This document shows positions 24,510 to 35,649 of a stretch of DNA of 64,000 nucleotides, in pieces; position 1 is the stretch's first letter, and the number at the start of each line of letters is the position of its first letter. The notes under the pieces were generated by a model. The model was not told the origin of the DNA. It ran no database searches and saw nothing but the letters and a program-made list of their open reading frames with translations. Origin of the DNA: Jacaranda mimosifolia (Eukaryota > Streptophyta > Magnoliopsida > Lamiales > Bignoniaceae); the NCBI GenBank assembly GCA_018894105.1, contig CM032133.1, positions 20,164,501 through 20,228,500 of the forward strand, written 5' to 3'. The position numbers were made by a program, and so were the translations under genes.

Positions 24510-26023
24510 GTTTGATGTTCATGTAGAAGGATAGCGGCATACATGTGCACTTCTGTTTGATGGGACAAATTACTCTACATGGAAGAATTAGATCGAAGAG
24601 TTTATTAGAGCCCTTGACCATGACTTATGGAGTACAAACATTGATGGGCCACTTATCCTACCAAACAAGAACATGTCTCTAAATGTAGGTTGAAACTCAC
24701 CATTGAGGATAAAAAGATCTTATCCATGAATGCCAAAGCAAAAAATATTCTCCCTTGCGCTTTAGTAGCAAGAATACAACTGAGTCCGTACCTACTCCTT
24801 TGCAAAGGAAATGGGGGACATTCTTCAAGTCACCCAAGAAGGGATATCTCATGTAATATAAGAAATAATTGCATTACTTACTCACCAATCGAGATGTCCT
24901 CTATGAAACTAGGTGAATTAGCTAGTCAAATGAACATACAATTTATGAAGATAGTCAACCCCATGTTTGCAATAGGGAAAGCAATATTTGAGAGTGAGCA
25001 GGTTCGAAAAATCCTACAATTTTTACCAAGAGATTGGACACAAAAAGTCACTGCAATACATGAAGCCAAGAATTTGGAAACCCTATTAGTGGGAGAGCTC
25101 ATTGGATCGCTCACCTCTCATGAAATGACACTCTAGACAAACGAAGAAAATTCCAATAGTAAAAGTAAACAGAACATTGCTTTCAATTTGAAATAGATTG
25201 GTTGGAATAATGATTCAAGAGATCCATAGAAAGATGCTCTAAATGATAAAATAACAATGATCATAAAGAGTCTCAGGCAACTAACAAAGGCTAAGAGTCG
25301 GTTTAAAAAGGGCATCAAATCAAGGTCAAAAAGAATCAATGTTGATTACTAAAGACCTGAGCAGATTATCTGCCATGAGCGTCAAGAGATAGGATACAAA
25401 AGGTCTGATTGCTTGAAACTTAAAAGAAATCTTAAATTTGAGAAAAGTTCCAAGTCTTCAACCATAACCATTACATGGGACAATTCAGACTTAGATAAAT
25501 TTGACAATGACGAGAACTACCTCATGGCTAATAGACAGTCAATTTCTCTCTCTGAAATAATTCCAACAACTTTGATTTTAAGTACGGAAGTTCCAGTACA
25601 CCTAATTTTGCATGAAGAATATCAAATCAGTTAGCAGAACTCTAGTAGGAATTTAATTCACTTAATAATCAAATATATAATATTCTTGATGAAAAGGTTG
25701 AACTTGTTCAAAACTAAAACAAGATCATTAAAAAGGATATAGATGATAGAAATAGAATTGTCAAGAAGATTCAAGATCTTGAGAATGAAAATACTTTTTT
25801 ATTGGAAGAAAATTATAATATAAAACAAACTATCAAGGGAAAAGACAAAGAGGCTGAATCTTCAAGCATATCACGCAAATAACTATCATAAAAATAAAAA
25901 TCAAAAACCTTATCATACATGTAGAATTTGGTCTTGTTTCTTATAGGTGCCCACAGAAGAAAGACATTAGAACTAATTATACGTGCGTTCCAAGACCAAC
26001 AAAGACTCGATGCTATGTGGGTA
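24510..26023 (+). pseudogene. copia B gag pseudogene (5' part of gag-pol)
   Basis: The gag start resembles LLFDGTNYSTWKN (near 24550), then EEFIRALDHDLWS, and continues through RLKLTIEDKKILS, ending its first part around 25136. The first zinc knuckle (near 25370) is damaged: ICHERQEIGYKRSDC has lost its second Cys. A coiled-coil-like stretch follows (RNRIVKKIQDLENEN), then VSYRCPQKKDIRTNY, reaching 'CYVG' at 26020, where the CACTA element enters. Stops and frameshifts are frequent. Reading resumes at 34652. Confidence 0.8.
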
Positions 26024-26500
26024 CACTGCAACAAATTACACTTTTCGTAACGAATAATTTTGTTACCATAAAGCTGAAATTCGTTAACCAAAATATTGGT
26101 AATGAATTTTTTGTTACTTAAGTTTAGTGCCCCAAAGCCCGTCGCAAAAGGTTTTAGTAACGAAATTTATGGTTAGTTACGAATGGACTTATGGCGAGGA
26201 AATTTATCATTACCAAAATATGATTTTAGTAACAAGAATGTGTAGTAGTTACAATAGATCTGTATAGCGTAATGAAATATTTAGTTACTAAAACATTGGC
26301 AAATTTGTTGCATTTTATTTTTTCGTTACCAATGCATAATATAATGTTATTATTTATTTAATTAAGTATAGTTACTAATTGTTTATGTAACAAAATATTT
26401 GGTTACAAATAATTAAATAAAATTTTAATTCAAAAATAAGTATTTCATTACTAATGGAATAAATAACTAAAATTTTTGTTACTAAATGTGTGCGCATGGG
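26024..26500 (+). repeat. CACTA 2 left terminus and subterminal repeats
   Basis: After the terminal CACTGCAACAAATT the motif 'gttacc/gtaacgaa/ttagttac' recurs densely in both orientations up to about 26490. Such arrays are the transposase-binding region of CACTA elements. Confidence 0.8.
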
Positions 26501-26574
26501 CTCCTGTTTGGGTTGCTTCATATGGATGAGCCATTTGATTCAGGCCTACACCTACTAGGCCACTGAACTCTACG

Positions 26575-27000
26575 CTCGACCCGGGCCGCCGCCCACCAGC
26601 CCACGACACAACACCCACACCGGCCTACTTTATTTTAGAAATTTATAAAAAAAAATATTTATAAAATAATTGGCAATACATATGCATATATGTTAAAAAA
26701 TTATGAACAAAACCCTTTAAAGTAAAAAAACAAAGGGGAATCTAACAAGCAAAAGTAACAATATTATTAATTCTGGCGGTTTAGAAAAATCAGCACGAAG
26801 CTATTCATTCAGGGAATGTTACACTAACCGCCACCATTTATTATGAATTCCGTGGTGGTTTCAAAAAACAACCACTAAATGGCTAATTCAGCTGCGGTTT
26901 GGATAAATCGTTGCTCAAGCACCATTAAATTAATATTTTGCACCGATTGAGACAAACCGTCACAAAATATATGCCGCGATTAACTTATTTTCTTGTAGTT
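26575..27000 (+). mobile_element. fragment of a second CACTA-type end inside CACTA 2
   Basis: A 'ttttcttgtagttgtg' end lies at 26985-27000, close to the end of CACTA 1. Before it lie 'accgccaccattt...gtggtggttt' and 'gcggtttgg...aaaccgtcac' motif pairs resembling subterminal repeats. A GC-rich patch (gacccgggccgccgccc) is at 26578-26610. No left end was found, so this is an inserted and truncated element. Confidence 0.45.
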
Positions 27001-27801
27001 GTGTGTATATATATACACTATATATGTATATAAGTTTGAATGAAAAATTATATATACATAGTTATAAATTTTAAATATTATTTAATTCGAAATGAATAAA
27101 TAAAAAAAAATATAAAAATAAAAGTAATTTAATTTTTTTTGATAAATTTATATGTATGTATATTATACATATGTGAATAAGTATAAATGGAAAAAATAAG
27201 TATACATGTATGAATAATTCGAAAGAAAAAAGATAAAAATAAAAGTTATTTAAAATTTTATAGATAAATTTATATATATATATGTATAAATTGAGAATAT
27301 ATGAAATAATGAGAAATTTTGATTTTGATTATTTGAAAGGTTAACAACTTTTTTTGTTATTTACTATTTTTTGGTTATTTGCAAAAGATAATATATATCC
27401 AATTATATTTATACAAAAATTTGAGAATGAATACAATAATTTGTTTTTTCTATATTTTATTTTACATTATAATTTCATCCTCATATTTTGTCACTAATTC
27501 ATATTTTAAAATCAATTTTAAGTTTATAATTATCTTATCAATTTACTATAGTTTTAACTTTATATGACTAATGCCAAACTCTTTTCTTCACTTAATTATT
27601 CGATAACTAAGTTTTGAGTCAAATTAAAAGGTTTCTATTAACTTATATACTAATATTGATTTTAACTTTATAATTATTTTATATATTTATTTTGATTTAT
27701 TTTACTTTTTTGTCTTAACTTAATTGATTTTTAATAAAAAATTAAAATTAAATGAGATTGTTTTTAAAAAATAATTGGCATTACATATTTTATTTTAAAT
27801 T
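27001..27801 (+). repeat. AT-rich module, shortest of three copies, plus spacer
   Basis: The stretch 27005-27310 (tatatacactatatatgtatataag ... gagaatatatgaaataatgag) recurs at about 28465-28760 and 32355-32680, where it forms part of a longer direct repeat. The DNA from 27310 to 27801 is AT-rich with no recognised gene; the small frame at 27379-27567 is composition-driven. Confidence 0.7.
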
Positions 27802-29083
27802 GTTTTTAGAATTTTTCTAAATAAATATTGTAATAAGTTATAATAAAAAATTAAATTGTTAAGCACCAAAATTTATAAGTCCAAATTATATGTTATTTAA
27901 TTATTTTAACTATAATAGAAAATTATTTAATAATTTAAAAAATTATATGTCAATTCATCATATAATCTAAGATAAAAGAAATTAATTTTGCTATAGATTA
28001 TTTATACAAAAAAAATGGAGGAGTTAAAATTTAGAGGAATCGAAAAAATGAAGAGAATTCATTATTGTTAGAGGAAATCAATCTTTTGGAAAAAATCAAG
28101 TTAAATTATTATGTCAAACTAATAATAAAAACAATTGTTAATAATTTTTATGGGCCAAATTTTGGAGGGAATACAAAGTTGGAGGGAAACAAAATTGCAT
28201 TGCCATCCAAATTCATTAAATAAATTTATACATATGTATAAAATAAGAATATATGAAATAATGAGAAATGATAAATAATGATAAATTTGTATATGTATAA
28301 AATGAGAAATATATGATAAATCTTCTTTGAATTTTATTAAAATTTGTATATATGTATAAAAGTATGAGAAATCAGAAACAATGATAAATTTATATATGTA
28401 TAAAATGAGAAATATATGATGAATCTTCTTTAAATTTTATTGAAATTTATATATGTGTGTGTGTGTATATATATACTATATATGTATATAAATATGAATA
28501 AAAAATTATATTATATATATTTATAAATATTAAATATTATTTAATTCAGAATGAATAAACATAAAAAATAGATAAAAATAAAAATAATTTAAATTTTATT
28601 GATAAATTTATATATTTATATTTATATTATATATGTGTGAATAAGGATAAATAGAAAAAATAAGTATACATGTAAGAATAATTAGAAAGAAAAAAGATAA
28701 AAATAAAAATTATTTAAAATTTTATAGATATATATATATATGTATAAAATGAGAATATATGAAATAATGAGAAATGAGAAACAATGATAAATTTATAAAT
28801 ATGTATAAAATGAGAAATATATGAAATAATGGAAGAAGAGAGAAATGAGAATAAAAACAAAAGAAAAGAACGAAAAAAATAAAATAAAATATGATAACAA
28901 AAAGTTATTTAAATTGAATTGTATATATATATATATATATATGAAATGATTAAGGATAAATTAATCTTTTTATATTAAAATTAGGTTAAATAGGCAACAT
29001 ATGTAGAGAGGGAGGCAGTTTGCGTGATTTTATAAAACATAAGAAAATTGTTTTGTATATATTTTCTTTTTCACATCAGAGTT
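27802..29083 (+). repeat. long direct repeat R1 inside CACTA 2
   Basis: Starts with gtttttagaatttttctaaa and ends near 'acatcagagtttga'. It is clearly similar, in order, to 31822-33000. Shared landmarks include 'tatgtcaattcatcatataa', 'ttggagggaatacaaagttg' and 'gggcaaca.atgt'. TA and TG microsatellites differ in length between copies. Confidence 0.85.
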
Positions 29084-29601
29084 TGATGCTTATTTCACAA
29101 ATTACATGGGGGTAAATTGCAACTAGCTCAATAAAATTATTACTATTTCAATGGAGCCCTTACTTTTTCTTTTTTTTTGCTAACATAGTGTTTGGTTATA
29201 TTGGAAAAATTACATTTTTGGTGCCATTTAATGGGGGGTTTGTACTTTTGGTACTTAAGTTGACACTTATATGATAAAAACTCTAAATTTTTTAGTACAT
29301 TTGGGACAGTACCTCAACTTCGGTTAGTGTTAAGGCAAAATCGTTAAATTAAAAAAAATTAATTACCCAACAACCCCAAAAATTTTATTTATTTATAAAA
29401 ATTCCACAAAATTTGAAATGCCCAATCAACCTTTATTAAAAAATTTAAAAAAAAATTAATAAAATTTAAAAATATATAACAAAATCCTCGTAAAATTTTT
29501 ATATATCAATAAAAAATATCATATATATATAAATATATAATATCAATATAAATATATATAAAATAAATATCATATAAATATATACATATATATATATAAT
29601 A
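29084..29601. other. AT-rich spacer
   Basis: No gene. Around 29195-29340 the phrases 'attacatttttggtgccattt' and 'acctcaacttcggttagtgttaa' look like a dispersed plant MITE, but ends were not resolved. A TA-rich tract (29521-29600) leads into the GC island. Confidence 0.4.
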
Positions 29602-29845
29602 ACACCCATCCCCTCCCTAACCACTCACCAGAGGCCACCCGCCTGGTGTGGCCATGGCCAACGGTCAGATCTGGTCGTTGGCCTGCAATGGCGACCAGAT
29701 CTGGCTGTTGGCTTGCCATGGTCAGTGCCAACGACCAGATCTGGCAGTGGCCAGCGACCGCTGGCCATGCCTGGCCTGGCCTGGCCTGGGGGTAGGGGGT
29801 GGGGGGAGGGGTTGGTTGGAAGAGATGGGTGGGGAGGGGGGAGAA
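29602..29845 (+). repeat. GC-rich island with agatctgg repeats
   Basis: About 240 bp of GC-rich DNA in AT-rich surroundings. The core 'cagatctggtcgttggc' recurs three times with changes (29667, 29696, 29738). It is followed by a 'tggcctggcctggcctgg' run and a G-rich tract (29790-29845). Open frames exist on both strands because stops are rare at this composition. None looks like a real protein. Confidence 0.7.
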
Positions 29846-31821
29846 TGAGCAAATATATATATATATGTATATGTATGTATGTATATACACATTTTTACTT
29901 ATTTATTTATTGTTAATTAATAAATTTTAATCAAATTAACCTAAATTGATTTTTTTTTACATATGTTATTTATTTAAAATTATTACATTATTTTGTTCAA
30001 AATAATTAAAAATATTTATTTATTTAAAATTATATTGTTAGGATAAAATTTTAGATTTTATTTTTATTTAAAATATTTATTTTGATTAATAAATAAATTT
30101 AATTTTTTTATTTATATATACACACATAAATGTCCTACAGGGTTCAAACTCTAGATGTCACACATTTTGACTTACTTATTTTTCATTAATTAATAAATTT
30201 AATGAAATTAGTTTAAATTAGAGCTTGTTTGTTTATGAATTACAGAATTTTGTCAAAATATTTTAGAAAAATGATTTTTTGGAAGTGAAGTTGGAGAATG
30301 TGATGGTTGTTCATTTGTATTTTGGGTGGTAGGTTGAAAATGAATTGAGAAAAAATATTTATTTATTTGTATTTTAGAAGGAAACAAGATATATCAATAG
30401 CTTTTTTAGTGGGTTGGTAGAGTGAAATTGACATTTTAAAATTATTATTGTTAGTATGATATTTTTGGATCTTATTTATTTTAGTTAATAAATATTGTTT
30501 TTGTATTTAATAAATATATTCAACTTAATCTAATTAAATTATTTTTTAATATTAGTGAGATGTAATTTAAAAACAAAATCATATTTAATTAAGAGATGGA
30601 TTTAATTTTTATTTTCCTTTTATAATTAATAAATATGTTTAATTAAATTTGATTAAATTACTTTAGATATGTTGATGATTTTAATTTTTATTTTTTAATC
30701 CAACTTCAATTAAAAGATTATTTAATATTTAAAAAACTATTAATAAAATTATTAAATTTTTTTTTGAGTAATTTAAATAATATTAAAGTTAAACCCCCCA
30801 TGTTAAAGTTACAAATAAGTCTAGGGATATTTTTATATGAAAAATAATCAAAATAGCTTTTGAAAAATATTTTTGAATTTTAATATAAATTTTCAACCGA
30901 CGTCTACAAATTTGTTAAGGATGCTAAGAGTTCTTCAAATAGTTAATCAAATATATAGGGATAAAAAATAATTTATTAAACTTATAACTATATTACTAAG
31001 TTTATATTACAATGCCATGAGTATTTCAAAATAATTTCAAAATTTTCAATTATATTAAAGTTATACAAGTTGATCAATTTCAAAATAATTTTTGTTAATT
31101 AAATGTAGAAAATTTTCAATAAATGCATGTTCAAATTGTCCACATCAATATTATTAGTACAAAATATTTTAATTTTTAAAATGAAATTTATTACACGTAA
31201 AGACTGAAGTGTTTAGAATTTATAAACAATTTTTCTAAAATCTTTTTGTTAAAAAACAATGTCCTAATAAATAATAACAATGAATATAATTAAAATTTTA
31301 ACCCCCATAATAATACGTCATAATTCATTTTATAATATAAGATAAAACAAATAATTTTTGTATATACTATTTATACACAAAATGGAGGGAGGAGCAAAAC
31401 TTTGGAGAGAATAAAAAAATAATAGGGGAATTCATTTTTGGAGGGAAATTTTTGAAGGAAATATAATATGTAGACCAACTAATTAATTCTTAAGAACAAC
31501 TTGCTCAGGTCCATGAAAGTTAATAATCATTATATTTAATAATATATTTTAAATTAATACTTTTTTTACACTATATTAAACCACAAAAGTTATCTTCACT
31601 TTAGTAATTTATATAGTAAAACATACACACAATTAACATATAGATGTCTATAAGTTACAAAAACTTTTAACTGGCCAATACAGTGATTAAAAGACAAAAT
31701 GTAACATTAACAGGCCTAATTTCAGGGACCATTTTCTTTTTATTAAGTATTATGGTAAACTATATTTCTTTCTTTTCTTTTGCTATTCAGGTATGTAACC
31801 TTTAACTATTTATTCAAAGGA
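29846..31821. other. AT-rich interior of CACTA 2
   Basis: No gene or domain recognised in any frame. A 'gcttgtttgtttatgaattacagaat' phrase at about 30225 may mark a small MITE. Otherwise plain AT-rich DNA. Confidence 0.45.
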
Positions 31822-32612
31822 GTTTTTAGAATTTTTCTAAAAGAATATTGTAATAAATTATAATGAAAAATTAAGTTCTTAAGCAACAAAATTTATAAGT
31901 CCAAATTATATGTTATTTAACTATTTTAACTATAATAGAAAGTCATTTAATAATTTAAAAAATTATATGTCAATTCATCATATAATCTAAGATAAAAGAA
32001 ATTAATTTTGCCATAAATTATTTATAAAAAAAAATGGAGGAGCTAAAACTTAGAGGAATCAAAAAACTGAAGAGAATTCATTATTATTAGAGGGAATCAA
32101 ATTTTTGGAAGAAATCAAGTTAAATTATTATGTCAAACTAATAATAAAAACAATTGTTAACATCTTTTATAGGCCAAATTTTGGAGGGAATACAAAGTTG
32201 GAGGGAAACAAAATTGCATTGCCATCCAAATTCATTAAATAAATTTATACATATGTATAAAATAAGAATATATGAAATAATGATAAATTTGTATATGTAT
32301 AAAATGAGAAATATATGATGAATCTTCCTTAAATTTTATTGAAATTTATATATATATATATATGCATATAAGTATGAATAAAAAATTATATTATATATAT
32401 TCTTATAAATATTAAATATTATTTAATTTGGATTGAATAAATAGAAAAAAATAGATAAAATAAAAGTAATTTAAAGTTTATTGATTAATTTATATATATG
32501 TATATTATATATATGTGAATAAGTATAAATAGAAAAAATAAGTATACATGTATGAATAATTAGAAAGAAAGAAGATAAAAATAAAAATTATTTAAAATTT
32601 TATTCATAAATT

Positions 32613-32660
<48 letters not shown>

Positions 32661-33142
32661 GAGAATATATGAAATAATGAGAAATGAGAAACAATGATAA
32701 ATTTATATATATATGTATAAAATGAGAAATATATGAAATAATGGAAGAAGAGAGAAATAAGAATAGAAAGAAAAGAAAAGAATTAAAAAAATAAAATAAA
32801 TTAAAATAAAATATGATATTAAAAAGTTATTTAAATTGAATTGTATATATGCGAAATGATTAAGGGTAAATTAATCTTTTTATATTAAAATTATATTAAA
32901 TGGGCAACAAATGTTTAGGGGGAGGTGGTGTGCATGGTTTTATAAAACATAAGGAAGTTATTTTGTGTGTGTATATATATATATTTTCACAGTAGGGTTT
33001 GAAATTAAAATAAATTTTTATATTAAAATTATATTCAATGGGCAACAAATGTGGAGGGTGAGGCAGTATATGTGGTTTTATAAAACATAAGGAAGTTATT
33101 TTGTGTGTATATATATATATATATTTTCGCAGCAGGGTTAAA
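31822..33142 (+). repeat. long direct repeat R2 inside CACTA 2, with short extra tail copy
   Basis: Second copy of the repeat at 27802-29083, running to about 33000. Its last ~140 bp (from 'tttttatattaaaattat...gggcaacaaatgt' to 'ttttcgcagcagggtt') are repeated once more in tandem at 33003-33142. Compared with R1 it has small deletions and a much longer TG tract. Confidence 0.85.
32621..32655 (+). repeat. (TG)17 microsatellite
   Basis: A pure TG run inside R2, where R1 has a TA-rich tract. Confidence 0.95.
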
Positions 33143-33169
33143 TTAAAACATATGTTTGAAATAATTATT

Positions 33170-33402
33170 CTAAATCAGATTAGCAAGTTGGATTGGGTGG
33201 ATTTGAGTTGACGAGTTGACCAAATAAAAATTAGGTTGACTCGAATCTAACCTGATATGATTCATGTTGGGTTAGTGTTGAACATTTTTAGGTTGTCATC
33301 AGGTTGGGTTAGGTTAGGGTTAGGGTTGAGAAAATTAATGTTATACTCCTACTTCAACCCAACCCGAACCCGCACAACCCACCCAAATTGCCACCCCTAT
33401 AT
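33170..33402 (+). mobile_element. hAT-type terminal fragment
   Basis: Subterminal runs of gggttgggtt/ggttaggttaggg type at 33295-33330 and the opposite strand form 'caacccaacccgaacccg' at 33355-33375, then an end like 'attgccacccctata'. This is the shape of a plant hAT end (tagggGTGgCAA inverted). No other end or transposase was found. Confidence 0.45.
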
Positions 33403-33409
33403 GACACCA

Positions 33410-34190
33410 ATTCATTATAAAATTAGTGAAGCCCAATTAATAAAAAAGGAACTGCTAAAGCCCAATTAATCAACTTTGTAATTTGATATCAAACCTAATT
33501 CTTTACAAAATGACATTAATTTACTAAAAAATCGGTGAACTCATATTAATAAAAGAAAAGTTGCAAAAACACAATTAATCAATTCTTCAAGTTAATGTAA
33601 GATCCAATTCATTTTGAAATCCAATTCACTAATTTACTAAAAGAATTATTGAAGCTTAATTAATAAAAAGCAAGTTCGTAAAGCCCAATTAACGAATTCT
33701 TCAATTTAGTATAAAGCCGAATTTTCCAATTCACTAAAATATTAGTTAAACCCGATCAGTAAAAAAAAAAAAAAAAAGCTGGTCAACCCAAAGCAATCAA
33801 TTATTTGAACTATTGTGAAGCTCAATTAATAAAAAATAAGCTCAGTTCCTTGAAGAAAGCCTAATTCATCATTTACCTCACTTCAAATTTGTTCAAGACC
33901 AACTTTTAAAATGAAGCCTAATTCACCACTTAATTTACTATAAATTTGGTCAAATCTATTTCATAAATGAAAACTCTCAATTCATTGAATAATTCACCAA
34001 AACGTTATAAAGTCTAATATTTTAAAGAAATTGGCCCAACTAATGGATTATTCACTTCAAATTTCTTCAAGCTCAATCTTTAAAATAAAATTCAGATAAG
34101 TAATAATTCATTAAAAAATTAGTTAAACCCAATTAACAAATTCTTTAAATTATTGTGAAGTCCATTTCTTGAACAAAAGCCCAACCCATA
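33410..34190 (+). repeat. degenerate tandem array of 'aagcccaattaat' phrases
   Basis: Phrases such as 'aagcccaattaatcaa', 'ttcactaatttactaaaa' and 'gaagcttaattaataaaa' recur every ~60-130 bp through the stretch, with many changes. It has no coding sign. Its place next to the right subterminal repeats suggests it is part of the CACTA 2 interior. Confidence 0.5.
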
Positions 34191-34648
34191 GGTATTAGTA
34201 AAAATTTAATTTAATATTCATTTGTAATTAGTAACGAAAATCATTGTTACCATATGTGTACAATATATATTTGAAGGGAATGAATTTTGGAGGGAAGTTA
34301 ATTAAAGTTCAATAACTAAAAACTTTGTTACAATATATTTTATTTGTACACAAATATTTTGTTGTTACAAAAGGTACCAAATTTTGTTATAGATATATCT
34401 TCTCATATGACGGAAAATGTTATATGTAACAAAATAACATTTTTCGTAATGAATTATTATTTAGTTACGAACATAAAAAATTTAAGGTAACAAATTTGAG
34501 TTAAAGATAATAAGACTTTTACTTTGTTACTAAAGAAATTGTTATTTGTAACAAAAAATCAATTTTGTTACAATAAATCTAACATATGTAATGAATTTTA
34601 CCTTTGTTACCAAAATTTTTGTTACGTAAAGTGCAATTTGTTGTAGTG
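34190..34648 (+). repeat. CACTA 2 right subterminal repeats and terminus
   Basis: Dense gttac/gtaac motifs like those at the left end, finishing at the inverted terminus 'aatttgttgtagtg' (34635-34648). The following gta is the target duplication. Confidence 0.85.
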
Positions 34649-34651
34649 GTA

Positions 34652-35400
34652 CCTAAAGTAACTTCAATTTGTGTTGCAGGAATCAACCAACAAAGCAGGC
34701 CAAAGAGACAAATGGTATCTAAATAGTGGATGTTCCAAACACATGACCAAAGATAAAACTTTCTTTACAAGTTATGGGACTTCAATGGTGGAAATGTTCT
34801 ATTTGTTGATAACATGAAAGTGAAAATCATAGGTAAAAGAATTGTTGGAAAAAGGAAATGAACTTCCATTAAGAATGTCTAACTGGTAGATGTACTTAAG
34901 CATAATCTACTAAGTATCAGTCAGCTTTATGATAGTGGATGCTAGGTACAATTTTAGTCATTGTATTCTTACAAAAAATGATGAAATCGTGATTACCGTT
35001 GTTAGAGATAGAAACATCTACAACGTTAATCTAGATGATCTTTCTAGTCAACATATTGAATATCTTGTGGCTACTAAAGATCCAAGTTGGACTTGGCATA
35101 GACGTTTAGGACATACAAATATGAAATTTCTTGACCAAAGGGATTCCCAAAATTGGTTTGTTAAGAACAAATTATGTGATGCATGATGAAAATAAAACAA
35201 ATCAAGATATCATTCAAACCCATAAATGATATCTCCTCATCCAAACCTCTTTACCTTCTTCGTTTAGATTTGTTTTGCCTATGAAAACTTCTTTCGGAGG
35301 CAATAGATATGTCTTCATTATTGTTGATGATTTTTACAATTTACATAGGTCTAGTTTCTTGCACATAAAACTGAAGCACTAAAATCATTCATGGGCTATG
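34652..35400 (+). pseudogene. copia B pol fragment: protease, pre-integrase, start of integrase
   Basis: Right after the CACTA element the copia reading resumes (PKVTSICVAG). The protease segment near 34705 reads WYLNSGCSKHMTKD: the catalytic Asp of DSG is changed to Asn. The GAG-pre-integrase follows (ATRDKNIY-like VVRDRNIYNVNLDDLSSQ, SWTWHRRLGHTNMKFL, KNKLCDA) up to 35186. The start of the integrase core follows, with 'FGGNRYVFIIVDDF'-like coding near 35300. The pol reading then stops; the rest of integrase, RT and RNase H are deleted. The mutated protease and the deletion show this copy cannot act by itself. Confidence 0.8.
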
Positions 35401-35649
35401 CAGCTTGTGTTGTTTACTAGGTGCTATTACATCCCACTGTATATTTGCTTTATCTATATTCTTAAGAATGTTACTTCTAGAAAACTAGCAAGCATAAATA
35501 TTGCTACAATTTTCATTAATAGCTCCTATTTTTAACTAAGCTCTTGCTATAGATTCTTTCAATAAGGTCTTACAAGCAAGGGGAGCATAAGGGGGAGAAA
35601 TTGTGCTACCTTCACATGCAAAATGAGTCATCATAAAAAAAGTAGAGAT
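35401..35649 (+). other. copia B tail and polypurine tract
   Basis: Noncoding tail with 'aagggggagaaattgt' at about 35589 and the polypurine tract 'aaaaaaagtagaga' (35634-35648) just before the 3' LTR. This is where plus-strand synthesis would start. Confidence 0.6.

Larger units (their letters stand above)
26024..34648 (+). mobile_element. CACTA transposon 2 (8.6 kb), no transposase recognised
   Basis: The left end is CACTGCAACAAATTACACTT and the right end, inverted, is CACTACAACAAATTGCACTT. A 3-bp target duplication 'gta' flanks it (26021-26023 and 34649-34651). The related copia C shows the uninterrupted site: its 'atgtgggtacctaaa' near 52769 equals 'atgtgggta' plus 'cctaaa' here. Subterminal arrays of gtaacgaa/gttacc motifs occupy both ends. 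Inside are very AT-rich direct repeats, a GC-rich island, a fragment of another CACTA-like end and a hAT end. No En/Spm transposase was recognised, so it is non-autonomous or has lost its gene to replacement by repeats. Confidence 0.9.

Noticed and set aside
29570..29916. Several overlapping ORFs on both strands in the GC-rich island
   Set aside because: They are open only because the composition has few stops; they lack domains and consist of the repeat units.
27802..33000. Direct repeats as LTRs of a retrotransposon
   Set aside because: No TG...CA ends, no primer-binding site or polypurine tract, and no gag or pol between them.
33295..33330. Telomere-like ggttagggttaggg stretch
   Set aside because: Only two or three degenerate units within hAT-type subterminal DNA; not the plant TTTAGGG array.
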